Origin: Spirochaetes bacterium GWE1_32_154
GTDB taxonomy: Bacteria; Spirochaetota; GWE2-31-10
DNA length: 44,268 nucleotides
Assembly: GCA_001829315.1 (NCBI GenBank)
Contig: MIAY01000015.1
Span: 1 to 44,268 of the forward strand
Direction: 5' to 3'
Part shown: positions 6,505 to 15,110 of the stretch, piece after piece
How the letters are laid out: every line of letters begins with the position of its first letter
How positions within the stretch are numbered: position 1 is the first letter of the stretch
Made by a program: the position numbers and the translations under genes
Notes under the pieces: generated by a model
Database searches by the model: none
What the model saw: the letters and a program-made list of their open reading frames with translations, nothing else
What the model was told of the DNA's origin: nothing

Positions 6505-7302
6505 ATGGACAATCATCTCACACAGTTTAATCAATTATTAAAAATAAAAAACTATTCCAGACGAACAATAAGTATCTACACGACAAATCTAAAGCGATTT
6601 CTTGAATATGCAGACAATACCGATTACGCGCCTGAACTACGAATTATCAAATTCCTAAATACAATAGAATCTGAAGAAATAAGACGTAATTCCTATAATG
6701 CAATTCAATTATTCTACAAACTTGTATTAAAAAAATCATGCCCATATATTTTGAAAATGGTAAAAACAAGAAAACGTCTTCCTCAGGTATTAACAAAAAA
6801 AGAAGTAGAATTGATAATTTCTAAAATCACTAATATAAAACATACACTCATGATATCGATGATGTATGGTAGCGGATTACGGGTTAGTGAAGTTGTAAAT
6901 ATCAGAGTCGCTCATGTTGATATTGAAAATTTACTATTAAATATAAAAAATTCAAAAAACAAAAAGGATCGCATAACGCCACTATCACAGAAATTAAAAA
7001 ACGACTTATCTTCTATTATAAATGAAAGATCAGGAAAAGAATTTCTTTTTAAAACAATACAGAATAATAAATATACAATAAGAACTGTTCAAAAAGTTTT
7101 TGAAAATGCTTTTAAAAAGTCAGGTATTACAAAAAACGCGACCTGTCATACTCTAAGACATTCTTTTGCAACCCATCTGCTTGAAAACGGAATCGATATT
7201 CGGTCTATTCAGAAAATACTTGGACATGCCTCAGTAAAAACGACAATGATTTATTTACATGTCGCTGAATGTACTATAAAAAAAGTTGAAAGCCCTTTAT
7301 AA
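6505..7302 (+). CDS. Tyrosine recombinase, integron-integrase-like but without the IntI insert, 265 aa
   Basis: This is a DNA strand-exchange enzyme of the Xer/IntI type. The N-terminal SAM-like core-binding domain spans about residues 1-85 and the catalytic domain 95-265. Catalytic residues are visible: Arg126 in YGSGLRVSE, a Lys near 151-154, His215-x-x-Arg218 in CHTLRHSFATHLL, His241 in LGHASVKTT, and nucleophile Tyr250 in TMIYLHV. The tail KKVESPL resembles that of IntI proteins. The stretch of about 35 residues between boxes I and II that distinguishes IntI (ALxRKYPxA...) is absent, making it 60-70 residues shorter than IntI1. AAAGGA precedes the ATG. It is divergent from the array and is the likely cassette recombinase. 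Confidence 0.85.
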   Translation: MDNHLTQFNQLLKIKNYSRRTISIYTTNLKRFLEYADNTDYAPELRIIKFLNTIESEEIRRNSYNAIQLFYKLVLKKSCPYILKMVKTRKRLPQVLTKKEVELIISKITNIKHTLMISMMYGSGLRVSEVVNIRVAHVDIENLLLNIKNSKNKKDRITPLSQKLKNDLSSIINERSGKEFLFKTIQNNKYTIRTVQKVFENAFKKSGITKNATCHTLRHSFATHLLENGIDIRSIQKILGHASVKTTMIYLHVAECTIKKVESPL

Positions 7303-7340
7303 AACTTATTTACTACAGAGGCTTAATCGAAAAAATATAA

Positions 7341-9983
7341 TTAAAATCCCGGAAGTTTAAATTTCAATGTAACTTCACCGGTATTCTCATCTATAACTAT
7401 TGATTTACCTTGAGAATCCTCAATAATCGGTTTGCCTGTAGCCATTTGTGAAAGCATACTTAAAAATTTCATACCATGATCAAGTGCACTTTCGAGTTTT
7501 TCTTTCTCAATCTTTGGTTTTTCTTCAACTGACTGAGGAACAATTTCCGGTTCATCAATATTCTCTATAACCTCTTCTGCTGATATATCAATTTCTTCAT
7601 TTTCTTTAAGAATTTCAGGATTGAGAAAACCCGGTGTTTCATCTGGTATTTCCTCTTTGATTGTATCTTTAACAGTATTTTTTTCTTCATCATTAAACAT
7701 TGTTCTGATTTTATTAATAAACTCATTCTTCTTTTCTGCAGAAAAAACAATTTCATCATCACCAAATCCATCAAGAACAGATTTAAAAACATCATTTTTA
7801 AGTTCAATACCTGCAAGAACATTCTCTTCTATTGACATACGACTTACAAGATTGACAACATTTAATGATTTACTTTTTTGTCCTATACGATTGATTCTGC
7901 CTATTCTCTGATTTAGTTTTGCAGGATTCCATGGTAAATCAAAGTTAATAACGCAATCAGCTGTCTGAAGATTAAGACCGACACCGCCGGCATCAGTTGA
8001 CAGAAAAACCTTACATTTAGCGTTATTAGAAAATTCATCTATTAATAATTGTCTTTTATGAACAGGGATTTTTCCTGACAACTCAACAAATTGTATACCC
8101 ATCTCGGAAAGGCATTTTGCAATAAGAAATGTCATAGTTGTCCATTCAGAAAAAATGACTGTTTTTCTATTATTTTCAATAACTATCTCATTTACAATTG
8201 ATTTTAGCTCGGCAAGTTTCGGTGAAATATTGGTAGTTTTGTCGATAAGATACGTCGAATCTGCTACCATACGCATACAAAGAAGAATCTCCTGTATACG
8301 TTGCATATCTATTGCAGTAAGAAATTTTTTATTGAAATAATAAAAAAGCCGGGTAACAAAACCGGCGTGTATTTCGGATTGTTCTTTTTCCATAGGAACC
8401 ATGTATGTATTGACAATGACATCGGGAAGAGATTCAAATACATCTTCTTTTTTTCTTCTTATAATGCTTGTTTTGATTTTTTCATGCAGTTCATTGAGAT
8501 TTTTATACCCTAATACCTTGTTTTTTTTCGCACTGCTCATATTAAAATGATTGGCTGCATATATCCAAAGAGGACTTAATAATTCACTATCGGAAAACTG
8601 AAATAGTGAATATAAATCTTCAAGTTTATTCTCAAGTGGAGTTCCTGTAATAACCAGTGAATGTTCATGAGGTATCAAAAGCACTGCTTTGTGCGTTTTT
8701 GAGTCAAAGTTTTTAATACGCTGGGCTTCATCAAGAATGATAAAATCAGGTTTAAATTTCTGAATAGTTATAACATCCCGCCTGACAGCCTCATAATTGG
8801 TTATCTTAAAAAAATACCTATCATCTTCGTAAATATCCTGTCTATTTTTGTAGTTGCCACTGACAACAATCGCCTTTTCACCGGTAAATTTCTCAATTTC
8901 CTTTTTCCACTGGTCTTTTAATGATGATGGAGTTACAACAAGGACTTTTTTAAACCCGAAAATCTTCTTTTTAAGTACAGCAAGCGTTATTGCCTGTATT
9001 GTTTTACCAAGCCCCATTTCATCAGCTATTATTGCCGATTTCTTAAACAAACAGAAATTAACCCCCTCTTTCTGATAAGGGAATAATGTTGCATTGAGAA
9101 AACTAAAATCTTCCTTATACTCTATTTGTGATTTCTCTAATTCATTTTTGATAAAAATATTGTTTATTTTTTGTAATAAATACGCATCAAATTTGATTTC
9201 CGGTATCTCGTTAAAGTTGTTTTTCAGATTGAATAATAATGTTATATCATCTTTTGTATATAATTTGTTATCATTAAATAACTCTTTTATTACGGTTAGC
9301 AATTTTTCATCACTAATGTTTTCATAATAAACCTGCGGTTTCTGATTTCTTGAATTCCAGGTAAAATGTATAAAAGGAAAAACTTCTGTTTTTATCTGTT
9401 CTTTATACTCATCTTTTTCCTTGATTGTATGTAATGTAAAAATGATATGCTTACAAGTATCAAGATGATTGTTTGAAAAATCCGGGCATGTGCAATGAGC
9501 ATTTTTTTTCTCAGGATCATATATGGTTACTGTATAAGTTTTACTTTGCTTATTGACGACTGTATGTTCACCTTTAATACTATCACCCTCAATTAATACC
9601 AATTCATCTGTCTTAGCACTCTTTTCTCTTGATTTCAAAGCATCAAGACGGATTTCTTCGGCAGTTAAACATTTCTCTTCTATTGTATTGATGGAAGTAT
9701 TATTTTCATTTTTTTGTTTTTCGGATATATCAAGACATGTGGCAATTGTATGTTTACATCCTTTTTTGGGATATGGACAGTCGCAGTTTGTTGTAACAGT
9801 ATCTTTATTTATTTCAACCGTAACGAAATATTCACCATAACTTCCATCAACACCATAAACATATTTATTGTTTCTATATTCTTTTAAACGGAAAGCGCCA
9901 AGAAAATAAATGCTTTCGCCCCGCTTATAAATGGTATCATTATCAGCTATTTTTTGTTTAATAAAATCTTTGGTTAATTTCAT
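7341..9983 (-). CDS. SNF2-family helicase with two SWIM zinc fingers, 880 aa
   Basis: This is a DNA-translocating ATPase of the Swi2/Snf2 group. Two SWIM motifs lie at the N-terminus (CDC..CKH at 67-78; CTC..CKH at about 164-179). The ATPase core has DEMGLGKT (321-328), a DEAQ box (near 430), ITGTPLEN, SEWTTM and the final STDAGGVGLNLQTA...QRIGRINRIGQ block. The C-terminal 150 residues are acidic and low-complexity. I start at 9983, where AGGAAACACG precedes the ATG; an upstream ATG at 10019 lacks a binding site. A small CCTGAA/TTCAGG hairpin (9991-10010) overlaps that binding site. It converges with the recombinase gene. The exact role (repair or transcription-linked remodelling) is unknown. 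Confidence 0.88.
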   Translation of the reverse strand: MKLTKDFIKQKIADNDTIYKRGESIYFLGAFRLKEYRNNKYVYGVDGSYGEYFVTVEINKDTVTTNCDCPYPKKGCKHTIATCLDISEKQKNENNTSINTIEEKCLTAEEIRLDALKSREKSAKTDELVLIEGDSIKGEHTVVNKQSKTYTVTIYDPEKKNAHCTCPDFSNNHLDTCKHIIFTLHTIKEKDEYKEQIKTEVFPFIHFTWNSRNQKPQVYYENISDEKLLTVIKELFNDNKLYTKDDITLLFNLKNNFNEIPEIKFDAYLLQKINNIFIKNELEKSQIEYKEDFSFLNATLFPYQKEGVNFCLFKKSAIIADEMGLGKTIQAITLAVLKKKIFGFKKVLVVTPSSLKDQWKKEIEKFTGEKAIVVSGNYKNRQDIYEDDRYFFKITNYEAVRRDVITIQKFKPDFIILDEAQRIKNFDSKTHKAVLLIPHEHSLVITGTPLENKLEDLYSLFQFSDSELLSPLWIYAANHFNMSSAKKNKVLGYKNLNELHEKIKTSIIRRKKEDVFESLPDVIVNTYMVPMEKEQSEIHAGFVTRLFYYFNKKFLTAIDMQRIQEILLCMRMVADSTYLIDKTTNISPKLAELKSIVNEIVIENNRKTVIFSEWTTMTFLIAKCLSEMGIQFVELSGKIPVHKRQLLIDEFSNNAKCKVFLSTDAGGVGLNLQTADCVINFDLPWNPAKLNQRIGRINRIGQKSKSLNVVNLVSRMSIEENVLAGIELKNDVFKSVLDGFGDDEIVFSAEKKNEFINKIRTMFNDEEKNTVKDTIKEEIPDETPGFLNPEILKENEEIDISAEEVIENIDEPEIVPQSVEEKPKIEKEKLESALDHGMKFLSMLSQMATGKPIIEDSQGKSIVIDENTGEVTLKFKLPGF

Positions 9984-10100
9984 CGTGTTTCCTGAAAATA
10001 AATATTCAGGAAGATACATTTTTATATACCATTTGTCAAATTTTCATTAAAAACTATTCCAATAAACCATCGGAATCTTAAATTTTTCTTAAATCATCTA

Positions 10101-10130
10101 TTGACAATTTTTGATTAATATTAAAAATAT
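10101..10130 (+). promoter_or_regulatory. Possible promoter of the radical SAM gene
   Basis: TTGACA (10101-10106) is followed 18 bases later by AAATAT (10125-10130), about 70 bases upstream of the ATG at 10203. The -35 is perfect but the -10 is weak. Confidence 0.4.
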
Positions 10131-10202
10131 GTCAGCTACAGACTCGAAGTTTTTTACTAAACAGAATGTTGTAAATTAATTGAATATTGTTCAAGGATCT
10201 TT

Positions 10203-11678
10203 ATGATAAAAAAAATATTATTTGTTGAAACAGCGACTCCCGGCGTACATATATTTTCACTCTTTAAAATGCCACGACTTGGTTCACTTATACTGGCAAC
10301 AATCTTATCCAAAAAAGGATATAAAACAAAAGTAATTTTAGAAGAACACAAACCATTAACCCGTGAAGATATTAATGATTTTGATGCCATAGCAGTATCA
10401 TGTTTAACATCCAGTGCGCCAAGAAGTTACGAGATTATAAAATACGCTCACGAATTGGGTAAAGTAGTCATTGCAGGCGGACCTCATGTCACTTTTGAAC
10501 CGGAAGAAGCCTTACGATCCGGTGCTGATTATGTTTTAAAAGGAGAAGCGGAAGAGTCACTTCCTGCATTACTTGAAGCACTTAATACAAAATCCTCTCT
10601 TGATGCAATATCAGGTCTTTCTTATATGAAAGATGATACGTTTGTACACAATAAAACAGAAGACTTTACGCTATCACTTGACGACATACCTGATCCTGAT
10701 TTTTCATTACTTGATAATGACTGGCAAAAGGGCTGGATGATGAAAATCATTCCTGTTATGACCTCACGAGGTTGTCCGTTTGACTGTACATTTTGTACAG
10801 TTACTCAAATGTTCGGGAAAAAATACCGTTTTATGTCACCCGACAGAATTATAGAACTGGTCAAAAAATATAATGACAGCAAACATTTATTATTTTTCTA
10901 CGATGATAATTTCACCGCAAATAAAAAACACTCAAAAGAATTACTCAATAAAATGATTGCTATGAATGTTCAATTTAAATGGATAGCACAAGTCCGGGCT
11001 GATATTGCCGAAGACGCTGAGTTACTCACGCTAATGAAAAAAGCCGGTTGTATTAAAGTTTTCATCGGGTTTGAAACTGTCAATCCTGATGCATTAAAAA
11101 ATATAAAAAAGGGTCAAACTATCCAAAAAATGATTGATTCGGTTAAAAAAATACATAAAGCAGGCATTTCTGTTCATGGTATGTTTATACTGGGAATACC
11201 CGGTGATACTATTGCTACAATGAAAAACACCGTGCGGTTTGCTTTAAAATACAAACTTGAGTCTGCTCAATTTTTAATTCTGACTCCATTTCCCGGAACA
11301 TTGGAGTATAAAAAATATAGAGATGATAATGCAATAATTCTTGATGATTTTTCATTGTATGACACTCATCATGCTGTAATAAAACCGACTGAATTATCAG
11401 CTTCAGAGTTACAAACAATGCAAATATGGGCACATAAAAAATTTTACTCCGGTTTTAATACAGTAATCAGATTATTAACCGGAAAATTTGTTGATGCTTT
11501 TGTATCAATTTACGCGAGTATGATATTAAAATCATGGATATTAACCAATAAAAAATACCTCAATGCAATTAAAGATACTTCAGCTTCAAAAGTTGATTTC
11601 AGTCTCGATCATTCATTTGAAGACGTTCACCCTGATTTAAAACTGCCTCTTCTTATGAGATTATTTGTAAAAAAATAA
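10203..11678 (+). CDS. B12-binding-domain radical SAM protein, 491 aa
   Basis: The N-terminal half has the cobalamin-binding Rossmann pattern (MPRLGSLILATILSKKGY, AVSCLTSSAPRSYEI, VVIAGGPHVTFEPEEAL, VLKGEAEESL). A radical SAM core follows, with the cluster motif SRGCPFDCTFC (Cys-x3-Cys-x2-Cys) and downstream FFYDDNF, IAQVRADI, GFETVNPDALKNIKKGQ and GIPGDT. The arrangement matches the BchE/P-methylase-like family, whose members use a 4Fe-4S cluster, SAM and often cobalamin for methylations or ring chemistry. The C-terminal 110 residues form a helical region typical of the family. The substrate cannot be read from sequence. It stands 133 bases before tsaD. Confidence 0.88.
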   Translation: MIKKILFVETATPGVHIFSLFKMPRLGSLILATILSKKGYKTKVILEEHKPLTREDINDFDAIAVSCLTSSAPRSYEIIKYAHELGKVVIAGGPHVTFEPEEALRSGADYVLKGEAEESLPALLEALNTKSSLDAISGLSYMKDDTFVHNKTEDFTLSLDDIPDPDFSLLDNDWQKGWMMKIIPVMTSRGCPFDCTFCTVTQMFGKKYRFMSPDRIIELVKKYNDSKHLLFFYDDNFTANKKHSKELLNKMIAMNVQFKWIAQVRADIAEDAELLTLMKKAGCIKVFIGFETVNPDALKNIKKGQTIQKMIDSVKKIHKAGISVHGMFILGIPGDTIATMKNTVRFALKYKLESAQFLILTPFPGTLEYKKYRDDNAIILDDFSLYDTHHAVIKPTELSASELQTMQIWAHKKFYSGFNTVIRLLTGKFVDAFVSIYASMILKSWILTNKKYLNAIKDTSASKVDFSLDHSFEDVHPDLKLPLLMRLFVKK

Positions 11679-11690
11679 TTTCACTATACT

Positions 11691-11735
11691 AAGCCTCATG
11701 CAAAAATTCCACATAAAAAGGTATTTTTGCATGAC
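11691..11735. repeat. Palindromic intergenic repeat, copy 1
   Basis: Arms TCATGCAAAAAT (11696-11707) and ATTTTTGCATGA (11723-11734) surround a 15-base loop, just after the radical SAM gene. It belongs to a family also seen at 17219-17271, 18349-18421, 21725-21740, 37031-37054 and 43675-43796. Confidence 0.7.
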
Positions 11736-11811
11736 CGCTTATATCAAAAAAATAACTATTTTAATAAATCAATTTTTCTGTTATAGTAAAAGAAAATTAT
11801 AAAGGTACTCT

Positions 11812-12828
11812 ATGGTAGTTCTCGGTATAGAATCAACATGTGATGAAACATCAGTTGCTATTGTAAGAAACGGTAATGAAGTTTTATCAAATGTTGTAAC
11901 ATCACAAATTAAAGATCACCTTCCCTGGAATGGCGTTGTTCCTGAAATAGCATCCCGTCTTCATTTAAAAAAGATTATTCATTTAACAGAAGAGGCTTGT
12001 AAAGAAGCACATTGTTCAATTAATGATATAGATCTTATTGCAGCAGCCAATCGTCCGGGGTTAATAGGGGGGCTTATTGTCGGCAGTGCCACAGGCAAAG
12101 CATTTGCATGGGCAATTGATAAACCATTTATCGGTATTAATCACATGGAAGCACACTTATATTCCCCTCATATCACCAATGAAATACCATTTCCCTATAT
12201 CGGTCTGCTCGTTTCAGGCGGTCACACAATGATAGTCCTTGCACAGTCACATACAACATTTTCTGTAATCGGTACTACAATTGATGATGCAGTCGGTGAA
12301 GCATTTGATAAACTAGCAAAACACTATGCTATGGGGTATCCCGGTGGTCCTTCGGTAGAAAAACTTGCATTAACCGGTGATGAATCAACGTTTGATTTTC
12401 CCACTTCAAACCTCCACAAATCAGACAGAAAATATGATGTGAGTTATTCCGGTATTAAAACAGCAGCTATTAATTTTCTTGAAAAATATCTCAAAAAAGA
12501 GACGTATACTTTAAACGATATTGCTGCATCTTTTCAAAAAAGAGCATTTTCAGTATTGAAAAAGAAATGCATCTCTGCATGTATCGATTATAACATTAAT
12601 AGAATTGTCGTTGCCGGTGGTGTCAGTGCAAACTTTTATTTACGACACCTTTTCAGTGACATACCCGATATTACGACATACTTTCCCGATATTAAATATG
12701 CAACCGATAATGGTGCTATGATTGCAGGCTATGCCTATCATACATTTAAAGAAAATGGACCGACACCACTTACTAGCGGTGTTTCAGCACGGGTTTCGGG
12801 GTTTAAAATATCTCTGGAGAAAAAATAA
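11812..12828 (+). CDS. tsaD: tRNA N6-adenosine threonylcarbamoyltransferase TsaD, 338 aa
   Basis: TsaD transfers threonylcarbamoyl from threonylcarbamoyl-AMP to A37 of ANN-decoding tRNAs, working with TsaB and TsaE. The family start (VLGIESTCDETSVAIV) is present, as are the metal-binding HMEAH motif (His111, His115), the nucleotide-binding LLVSGGHTMIV and GEAFDKLAKHY...GGP motifs, and the C-terminal VVAGGVSANFYLR. Length is normal. A likely extended -10 promoter (TGTTATAGT, 11779-11787) precedes it, and AAAGG lies before the ATG. The stop overlaps the start of the next gene (TAATG), so the two are co-translated. Confidence 0.96.
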   Translation: MVVLGIESTCDETSVAIVRNGNEVLSNVVTSQIKDHLPWNGVVPEIASRLHLKKIIHLTEEACKEAHCSINDIDLIAAANRPGLIGGLIVGSATGKAFAWAIDKPFIGINHMEAHLYSPHITNEIPFPYIGLLVSGGHTMIVLAQSHTTFSVIGTTIDDAVGEAFDKLAKHYAMGYPGGPSVEKLALTGDESTFDFPTSNLHKSDRKYDVSYSGIKTAAINFLEKYLKKETYTLNDIAASFQKRAFSVLKKKCISACIDYNINRIVVAGGVSANFYLRHLFSDIPDITTYFPDIKYATDNGAMIAGYAYHTFKENGPTPLTSGVSARVSGFKISLEKK

Positions 12829-14240
12829 TGTCATGTAACTGTGCAGAGATTGATGCAATTATTCAAAATGTCCCGATTAATTCAATAATACGATCATTTT
12901 CACAATCAGTTAATAATGAACTATACATTCATCTCACAACAACCACAGGGAATGCAACATTATACATTTCAATTATCGATGGAGAAACAGGCTTTTTCAT
13001 TGTGCCTCTTAACTACTCGAAAAAAATGATTGATGCGAAATTAAAACTTTCATCAATGTTAAACAGTAAATTAAAAGGTGGCCGGATAATTGATATTTCC
13101 CAACCGGAAGGCAGTCGGATTGTAATTATCGGTATACAATTATTTGATACATACTACAGATTAATTGCACGACTATGGGGAACAGGCTCTAACATTCTGA
13201 TTACCGATTCTGATTATACAATTATTGAATTATTAAAAAGGTACCCGAATAGAGGCGAATGGCCAAACGAGAAGTTTACCATCCCGGAGAAAAAAAATGA
13301 TAAACAATTTCAGATTAGAAAAGAACTTATACACGATTGTGTGAATGATGATCTTTTCTACCATTATAGAAATATCAGGGATAATCGTCAATTTTCGATT
13401 AAATTTTCTCAACTTGAAAAAATCATTAATGATGAATTAACAACGCTTAATAATTGTATTGCAAACACTATCGCCAATATCAATTCAGATTCATTATTAA
13501 TATACAAAAAATATGGTGACCTTATTAATGGAGAAATCTATAAAGTTTCAAAAGGTATGGAGAGCATACTAGTTTATGATTACGAAACAGATAAAAAAAT
13601 AATTATTCCGTTAGATCCGCTTTTAACTCCGCAGGAAAATGCATTAAAATACTACGATAAATACAAGAAAATAAAAGCAGGTATTCATATCTGGGATGTG
13701 CAACTTGGTCAATATCAGGAAAAACTATCTCAATTCGAATCATTTCAGGAAAAATTAACTGCCTCAAAAACATTTGATGATCTGATAAAACTTGAAACTC
13801 TTTTAAGCAAAAAAGTTTCCACTCAAAAACAGAGTAATACTGTTTCAAAGAAATTACCCGGTAGAAAAGTTCTTTTATCAGATGGTTTTATTGCATATAT
13901 TTCACGTAGCTCAAGGGAAGCCGATGAATTACTGAAAATAACGGCAAAGGGTAATGATTACTGGTTTCACATTCGCGATAATAACGGTAGCCATGTTGTT
14001 GTAAAAAACCGCCAAACGATTGAAATAACCGATAAAGTTAAACTTGAGGCGGCTATGTTGGCTCTTCACTACAGTAAATCAAAAGATGAACTCTCTGGTG
14101 ATATATATTTCACCAGAGTTAAATATTTACATAAACCTAATAATAATACACCCGGTTTAGTGTTTCCTACCCAGGAAAAAAACATAAAAGTTAAAAAAGA
14201 TCAAAAAACATTACAAAATTTATTAAAAACTATTGAATAA
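12828..14240 (+). CDS. RqcH-like NFACT protein, 470 aa
   Basis: RqcH (Rqc2 homologue) binds stalled 50S subunits and directs C-terminal alanine tailing. An NFACT-N domain spans about residues 8-170 (GGRIIDISQPEGSRIVII...WGTGSNILITDSDYTIIELLKR), a coiled-coil middle region about 200-330, and an NFACT-R domain about 365-440 (LLKITAKGNDYWFHIRDNNGSHVVVKN). It is some 100 residues shorter than Bacillus RqcH, with a short C-terminus. The family's Asp-Arg pair needed for tRNA binding (QAGLDRI in B. subtilis) reads Ser96-Arg97 (QPEGSRI). The family call is firm; full RqcH activity is not certain. It is translationally coupled to tsaD. Confidence 0.82.
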   Translation: MSCNCAEIDAIIQNVPINSIIRSFSQSVNNELYIHLTTTTGNATLYISIIDGETGFFIVPLNYSKKMIDAKLKLSSMLNSKLKGGRIIDISQPEGSRIVIIGIQLFDTYYRLIARLWGTGSNILITDSDYTIIELLKRYPNRGEWPNEKFTIPEKKNDKQFQIRKELIHDCVNDDLFYHYRNIRDNRQFSIKFSQLEKIINDELTTLNNCIANTIANINSDSLLIYKKYGDLINGEIYKVSKGMESILVYDYETDKKIIIPLDPLLTPQENALKYYDKYKKIKAGIHIWDVQLGQYQEKLSQFESFQEKLTASKTFDDLIKLETLLSKKVSTQKQSNTVSKKLPGRKVLLSDGFIAYISRSSREADELLKITAKGNDYWFHIRDNNGSHVVVKNRQTIEITDKVKLEAAMLALHYSKSKDELSGDIYFTRVKYLHKPNNNTPGLVFPTQEKNIKVKKDQKTLQNLLKTIE

Positions 14241-14279
14241 AAAATAGTTACACCTTATAATTTCATAAACGGAGAGAAT

Positions 14280-15110
14280 ATGAATACAATGATTAGACCA
14301 CCTATTGCTGACGGACTTTTATATTACGATGATGAATTAAAACTTAAAAGTTTTGTCAAGTCTTCAATCGCATCAAATATTACCGAAAAAAAAGGTTCTC
14401 CTTTTGCAATGATAACGCCAAATGCCAGCTATCTTTTAGCAAGCAGTGTCTATGGGGCGGCATATTCTCAATTAATTAATGAAGAATATGACACTGTTAT
14501 TATTATTTCACAAGCACATAAAATGTCTTACTATTCTATTGGTTTATCAACAAGCAGTGCATTTGAGACACCGGTAGGTATGCTTGAAGTTGATGAAGAG
14601 TCAAATCAGATTTTAAAGAAATACAATAAAGACTTTTTTGTTGATGGCGAAAACTATCATTTACAGGATCATTCAATAGAATTGCAAATTCCTTATTTAC
14701 TTGAAGTATTAGATAGTGACACTAAAATTCTTCCAATTCTTATGGGAGAACCAAACACTAAATTTACAATTTTATTATCAAAAGCTTTGAAGTATTTATT
14801 TGAAAAATCTGATAAAAAATATTTAATTATTGTAACTACAAATTTGAGTAATGAATATAACTACGATAAATCAGTTATTATCGACTCTAATTTTATAAAT
14901 ATATTAAAGCAAAATAATCCTGACCATTTGTCAGAACAACTTGCATTAAAACAAATCATCGCTGATGGTACAGGTCCGGTAGTTTCACTTGTTCGATTAA
15001 ATAATCTTCTTGATAATAAAGAAATTGTGCTGTTAAAATATCTGTCGTCTGCAGAAATCACTGAAGATCGTTCGAAGGTAGAAGGGTATATGGCAGGTAT
15101 TATTTATTAA
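14280..15110 (+). CDS. MEMO-like (AmmeMemoRadiSam protein B family) protein, 276 aa
   Basis: The overall pattern of the MEMO1 fold is kept: MITPNASYLLASSVYGAAY for the family's PHAGYxYSG, IIISQAHKMSYYSIGLS for GPSHH, HLQDHSIELQIPYL for the EHSLExQLPFL block, TTNLSNEYNY for SSDLSHY, and ADGTGPVV for the CGxxP loop. Of the three metal ligands of human MEMO1, His49 is Asn48 here and Cys244 is Asp229; only the second His (His80) remains. The metal site is probably lost. GGAGAGAAT precedes the ATG, 39 bases after the NFACT gene, so it is likely in the same operon. Function unknown. Confidence 0.75.
   Translation: MNTMIRPPIADGLLYYDDELKLKSFVKSSIASNITEKKGSPFAMITPNASYLLASSVYGAAYSQLINEEYDTVIIISQAHKMSYYSIGLSTSSAFETPVGMLEVDEESNQILKKYNKDFFVDGENYHLQDHSIELQIPYLLEVLDSDTKILPILMGEPNTKFTILLSKALKYLFEKSDKKYLIIVTTNLSNEYNYDKSVIIDSNFINILKQNNPDHLSEQLALKQIIADGTGPVVSLVRLNNLLDNKEIVLLKYLSSAEITEDRSKVEGYMAGIIY

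Noticed and set aside
7565-7911. Frames inside the SNF2 gene on both strands
   Set aside because: Low-complexity shadows of the acidic C-terminal region, without start signals.
9984-10019. Longer SNF2 protein from the ATG at 10019
   Set aside because: No ribosome binding site; the ATG at 9983 has AGGA at the right distance.
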